Positions 5,112-8,414 of a stretch of DNA of 8,414 bases are shown piece after piece. The first letter of the stretch is position 1; every line of letters begins with the position of its first letter. The translations under genes and the position numbers were made by a program. The notes under the pieces were generated by a model that did not search any database, was not told where the DNA came from, and saw nothing but the letters and a program-made list of their open reading frames with translations. This DNA is from Thermoplasmata archaeon (GTDB lineage Archaea; Thermoplasmatota; Thermoplasmata; Thermoplasmatales; Thermoplasmataceae), in the NCBI GenBank assembly GCA_021799315.1, contig JAJZAR010000056.1, positions 1-8,414 of the forward strand, read 5' to 3'.

Positions 5112-6937
5112 CGCCTTTGCTGGGAAAGCGCGCCATTCGTCAGGTCTTTGTAGGTAGATTGATAATAACAATCATAGCATTGCTAGTCTTTCTCTATACA
5201 CTGAGCTTTACAATAGCATACAGGTCAGAAATATTTAATTTCAATTTTGTTGACATTTCTCAGGTACTTCTCCCCCTTACAGTGCTCATTCTACTTTTTT
5301 CAAGCCTGTACATCTTTCTATCTTTACCTTCGTCCCTGAAAATAAGATTCAAAAGACCAAAAATTGTGGGTAAACCAAATCCAGTCTACGGTTTCTTCAT
5401 AATGCTAGCCATAGGCGTAGGCTCTACTCTCGGATCCCCATTGTTCATTCTAATACCTGAGAATGCCGTTCAGTTTGGAATCATATCAACCATATCCCTC
5501 ATTGTGGCTACCATAACTTCCATTCTCATGTCAAGAGTTTATTTTCATATGTATGAATTCCACAGAAGCAATAATAGAGATATTGTTGGAGGGCCAGCAT
5601 TTGTTAAGGAAGCCTATGGAACATCATCACTCAGATACTTTATCAGCCGAATTTCAATGTGGGTTGCCAATTCAGCTCTATCTGCATACTGTGTGATTAT
5701 TTTCTTCGATTTATTATTCACTGTGATTCCATCACTCGAAGGTGCATCCATTGTAGGCAAAGTCATCGAATATGCCATCCTCTCACTATTCATCATATGG
5801 TTTACCATAAACGCATTCTTTGAAAGTAGATATCTGAAACTCATAGGGCGAGTTCAGTTAATTATGCTGGTGATCATGGCAGGTATTCTTATAGCAGAAG
5901 AAGTGATCATATTTCATGCCGGTAGTGTGCACATCATTCACCCCTTGTATTCGTTCACAGGAAACTGGTTCATGGATATACTGATTGATTCAGGGTATCT
6001 TTTCATATTGTTCTTTGGATTTCAGGAAATCATGGCTTTTCAGAGAAATGTTTCCGATAAAACCATAATTAAAAATTTCATTAAAATTCCAGACAGAACC
6101 ATAGAACTGAACAAAGATAAAATAATAGAATGGTCCATGATATTTACTGTCATCATCTCTGCATCCATAAATATTACATACTCTTTGTCAGTACTTTACC
6201 TTCATCCTTCTTCAATAGGTATCGACTCCAATTCAATTCCAGCATTTTATATTGCAGATCTCACAGGTGGGACAATATGGACTCTCCTGATGATAATTGC
6301 CTTTATCATAGCAACACTTACAACCTTTGTTCCTGCTTTTCTTGCAGCTTCCAGACATTTGAGATCTCTAGGGGAGGATAGGATTTTTCCATTCTCGATT
6401 ACGAGATTCTCATGGGTCTTCACGCTTATTTTTATCGTTCTCCTTTCAGCCGCAGGAGAAGAACTTCTGTTAAGTATTACTGACTTTATGGTACTTATGA
6501 GCCTTGGACTCATAATGCTGTCAGTTACGCACTATTCAAAGGAACTCGGCAGATTCAAGGGGAAAATTCTTCCAACAACAGTTGCGATACTTACATTTCT
6601 GTTCGGTTTTTTTAACTATTTTATTATGCCTGAAGTCATACTTTTTGCCGTGCTCATTATGGCAGGCACATATTTCATACACAATCTCATTGACATTGAT
6701 CCTTCTGCTCTAAAGCTATTCATAGCATCACTGATGAGCATTTTGTTTCTATTTGATATCTTTATAGGGAATGTTGTAAAGAAAATTCAACTGAAGGAAT
6801 CATTACTTAAAAGAAGCTTCGGGCTCAGTTACAGTTTCCTGATTCTTTTAATCTTCATTATGATGATAGTGGCAATTGTGGACTTTATACTTGAATGGAG
6901 ATTGACAAAGGGGGAGAAACTCACTCCCATACTTTAG
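5108..6937 (+). CDS. APC-superfamily permease (amino acid/polyamine transporter-like) with extra terminal helices
   Basis: The 609-residue membrane protein has about 16 predicted helices. Its core shows amino acid-polyamine-organocation landmarks: a broken first core helix with GVGSTLGSPLF (103-113), equivalent to the unwound substrate-binding GxG segment; GGPAFVKEAYG (161-171), like the GG(P)xYxxxxxxG motif before core helix 3; and ASRHLRSLGEDRIFP (414-428), like the SRxLxxxxxDGxxP loop after core helix 8. Two additional helices precede the core (about 17-38 and 51-73) and two follow it (about 535-555 and 572-595), making it longer than a typical 12-helix member of 430-500 residues. The likely role is secondary transport of an amino acid or organic cation across the cytoplasmic membrane; substrate cannot be told. 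The start is GTG at 5108, overlapping the upstream stop (GTGA). The stop lies 2 bases from the stop of the convergent 212-residue gene. Confidence 0.8.
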   Translation: MTPLLGKRAIRQVFVGRLIITIIALLVFLYTLSFTIAYRSEIFNFNFVDISQVLLPLTVLILLFSSLYIFLSLPSSLKIRFKRPKIVGKPNPVYGFFIMLAIGVGSTLGSPLFILIPENAVQFGIISTISLIVATITSILMSRVYFHMYEFHRSNNRDIVGGPAFVKEAYGTSSLRYFISRISMWVANSALSAYCVIIFFDLLFTVIPSLEGASIVGKVIEYAILSLFIIWFTINAFFESRYLKLIGRVQLIMLVIMAGILIAEEVIIFHAGSVHIIHPLYSFTGNWFMDILIDSGYLFILFFGFQEIMAFQRNVSDKTIIKNFIKIPDRTIELNKDKIIEWSMIFTVIISASINITYSLSVLYLHPSSIGIDSNSIPAFYIADLTGGTIWTLLMIIAFIIATLTTFVPAFLAASRHLRSLGEDRIFPFSITRFSWVFTLIFIVLLSAAGEELLLSITDFMVLMSLGLIMLSVTHYSKELGRFKGKILPTTVAILTFLFGFFNYFIMPEVILFAVLIMAGTYFIHNLIDIDPSALKLFIASLMSILFLFDIFIGNVVKKIQLKESLLKRSFGLSYSFLILLIFIMMIVAIVDFILEWRLTKGEKLTPIL

Positions 6938-6939
6938 TA

Positions 6940-7578
6940 TCATGAAGGTACAAAGGTGTAGAAGAATGCCGCAGGAAGTGGTGGCACAAAAAATGCTACC
7001 ATAAGCAATGAAATTTGTATGGATATTGCGAGGTAAATAGATCTTGTGGAGCCGAAACTTGCCACATAAATACTCATTACTCCAAAAACATCCAATACAA
7101 AGTATGGCAAATATAACCCAGGAAAGCCCAGGAGTGAATTTGGTAATAGAACTAAATAATATGACCAGTAAAAAATGAGTGTAAGAATCATAGCAGACCC
7201 TCTGCGGAAATACAGACTGAGAGTTTCAACGCCAAGCATAGAGAAGATAACCTGCTCAGTGAACCCTGGATAATAAAATGACTCGAATATGTATTCAACT
7301 GAACTAACCCCCTGTAGATCTACGAGCAGTGCAAATGCCCAGATGATCATAACACTTATGAGAAACATGATCCATTTTACTGATAGAAGTGAAGATACCA
7401 CTTTGGACTTCAGTTCAGTGTATCTTATAATTATATAAAGCTCGATGACAGGAAGCGGCATTAGAATATAATGGAGAATATACGCTATGTTTACATATTC
7501 AAATGTTAAAAAATTTATCAGGATTGCAATGCCCATGAATCCTATACCAACTATGACGGCCAGTCTTCGCGAGATCAT
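6940..7578 (-). CDS. Polytopic membrane protein coupled to heme O synthase, function unknown
   Basis: The 212-residue protein has about six or seven membrane helices (roughly 5-25, 29-51, 66-88, 106-124, 128-150, 153-175, 180-204). No family is certain. Two resemblances were considered: an N-terminal pattern AYILHYILMPLPVIELY followed by GFTEQVIFSML recalls the lycopene-cyclase-type fold (PxEE motif before a helix), and TEQVIF followed after about 25 residues by FYWSYY recalls a degenerate CPBP (CAAX protease-like) motif. In both, the second Glu of the EE pair is replaced by Gln (E108-Q109) and key His residues are missing, so catalytic activity of either kind is doubtful. The ATG at 7578 follows the heme O synthase stop after one base (TAACATG), indicating translational coupling and perhaps a role in heme, quinone or oxidase assembly. 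Its stop is 2 bases from the permease stop. Confidence 0.72.
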   Translation of the reverse strand: MISRRLAVIVGIGFMGIAILINFLTFEYVNIAYILHYILMPLPVIELYIIIRYTELKSKVVSSLLSVKWIMFLISVMIIWAFALLVDLQGVSSVEYIFESFYYPGFTEQVIFSMLGVETLSLYFRRGSAMILTLIFYWSYYLVLLPNSLLGFPGLYLPYFVLDVFGVMSIYVASFGSTRSIYLAISIQISLLMVAFFVPPLPAAFFYTFVPS

Positions 7579-7579
7579 G

Positions 7580-8414
7580 TTATATCTTTATGGTGAAGGT
7601 GGAAAAGATAATGAAGATAAGCGCAAGAGTCAAAAAACCATTGGTATAGGAGAAAAGTTTTCTGTACTCCTTTGCCTCTCCCTTTTTTTCAAAATAATAG
7701 TATGATGGTATGAGCATCCATAGTGCAAGCGGAACGGAAACGTAGAGATAGATGAAGTTGAGACCCATCTTCTGATAAATTAGAGGAAAAACTGTAACAA
7801 ATGCCAGAATGATAGAATTGAGAAGAATGTATCTTCGTGTCGCAGGTATACCTTTTACCGAGGGCAGCATTGGAATGCCAGCATCAGAGTAATCCTGTTT
7901 ATATTTGATGGCAAGAGACCAGAAATGGGTTGGTGTCCATACAAAGACAAGCACAGCAATAAAAATTGAAGCGGGAGAGATAATGCCCATAAAGGCAGCA
8001 GAACCTGCAACTGCTGGAAAGCTGCCTGCTATTCCCCCGATTACTATATTGAGGTCAGTTCTTCTCTTCAGAATCATTGTGTAAAGAACAGCATAACTCA
8101 CAAACCCACACATGACAAAAAATACCGATATGGGAGACAGAAAAGAGAGACCTACTGTGAGAGAAACTAGAAGAAATAAAATCAAAAGCCCAACCATTAT
8201 CTTTGAATTCAGTCTCACAACCTCTCTTCTTTTGGATACTCTGTTCATCTTTGCATCTATGTCTCTATCAAATATATTATTCAGAATTCCTGAAGCCATA
8301 CTTGCAAAGGAACCTGACACCAGTAAGGGGATCAGGAGTATCAAATGCGACATGGCATAGGGATTTGTAAAAAACCCCGCTATGGCAACGAGGTCAATCA
8401 AAAATGTTAAGATC
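7580..8414 (-). CDS. ctaB: Heme O synthase (protoheme IX farnesyltransferase), 5' end outside window
   Basis: This is a UbiA-superfamily prenyltransferase that adds a farnesyl group to heme B to give heme O, used directly or after conversion to heme A by heme-copper terminal oxidases. Key motifs, numbered from the TTG at 8401, are NNIFDRDIDAKMNRVSKRR (41-59), the first Asp-rich prenyl-diphosphate/Mg site; KRRTDLNIVIGGIAG (112-126); and WTPTHFWSLAIKYKQDYSD (155-173) continuing into AGIPMLP, the second Asp-containing site characteristic of CtaB/CyoE rather than of quinone-pathway UbiA. About eight membrane helices are present. The TTG at 8401 is not the true start: the frame stays open to the window edge (adding ILTF), and the usual 15-25 N-terminal residues with the K-P motif are missing, so the gene must start beyond 8414. 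It leads an operon with the 212-residue membrane protein. The alternative symbol is cyoE. Confidence 0.92.
   Translation of the reverse strand, partial: ILTFLIDLVAIAGFFTNPYAMSHLILLIPLLVSGSFASMASGILNNIFDRDIDAKMNRVSKRREVVRLNSKIMVGLLILFLLVSLTVGLSFLSPISVFFVMCGFVSYAVLYTMILKRRTDLNIVIGGIAGSFPAVAGSAAFMGIISPASIFIAVLVFVWTPTHFWSLAIKYKQDYSDAGIPMLPSVKGIPATRRYILLNSIILAFVTVFPLIYQKMGLNFIYLYVSVPLALWMLIPSYYYFEKKGEAKEYRKLFSYTNGFLTLALIFIIFSTFTIKI

Noticed and set aside
6130..6513. Frames of 83 and 88 codons overlapping the permease gene
   Set aside because: They are shadows of the permease coding sequence, with His/Cys/Ser-rich composition and no supporting signals.
1..8414. Mobile element, CRISPR array, defence system or RNA gene
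   Set aside because: No terminal inverted repeats with target duplications, regularly spaced repeats, tRNA-like cloverleaf, or recognisable nuclease or transposase motif was found on either strand by eye.

Overview
The window looks like a chromosomal segment of an archaeon of the Thermoplasmatales type (Thermoplasma, Picrophilus, Ferroplasma or Cuniculiplasma relatives). The strongest clue is an aldehyde dehydrogenase that, from memory, closely resembles the NADP-dependent D-glyceraldehyde dehydrogenase of Thermoplasma acidophilum. Supporting clues are moderately AT-rich DNA, frequent AGA/AGG and ATA codons, and several genes with an A/T-rich TATA-like box about 25 bases before the start codon and no Shine-Dalgarno sequence, as expected for archaeal leaderless mRNAs. 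The genus cannot be fixed without a search.

Layout, left to right. Bases 1-93 hold the last 30 codons of a + strand gene that begins outside the window. A minus-strand gene for a five-helix membrane protein (140-640) follows. A well-placed TATA box and a 24-codon open frame that stops 4 bases before it suggest a leader peptide. The gap at 648-1141 has no recognised gene, but it contains a protein-like 42-codon minus-strand frame (790-918). A small glycine-zipper membrane protein (1142-1342) has an 11-base-period direct repeat between its TATA box and its ATG. The next gap (1343-1639) holds nothing convincing.

The glyceraldehyde dehydrogenase gene (1640-3106, minus) and a two-CxxC zinc-ribbon gene (3197-3400, plus) diverge from a short promoter region carrying a perfect 18-base palindrome. 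The zinc-ribbon gene overlaps, tail to tail by 10 bases, an unrecognised 371-residue protein gene (3391-4506, minus). That gene diverges from a two-gene operon: a 156-residue membrane protein (4641-5111), coupled by a GTGA overlap to a 609-residue APC-superfamily permease with extra membrane helices at both ends (5108-6937).

The right end is a minus-strand operon that meets the permease gene tail to tail. It contains heme O synthase (ctaB/cyoE type, 7580 to beyond 8414, 5' end cut by the window edge), followed after one base by a polytopic membrane protein of unknown function (6940-7578).

Functionally, the recognisable genes are central sugar oxidation (non-phosphorylative Entner-Doudoroff branch), heme O synthesis for a heme-copper terminal oxidase, and solute transport. 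No mobile element, CRISPR array, RNA gene or defence system is visible. The most interesting unexplained parts are the 371-residue orphan next to the permease operon, the protein coupled to heme O synthase, and the small-ORF and promoter architecture at 645-1142.
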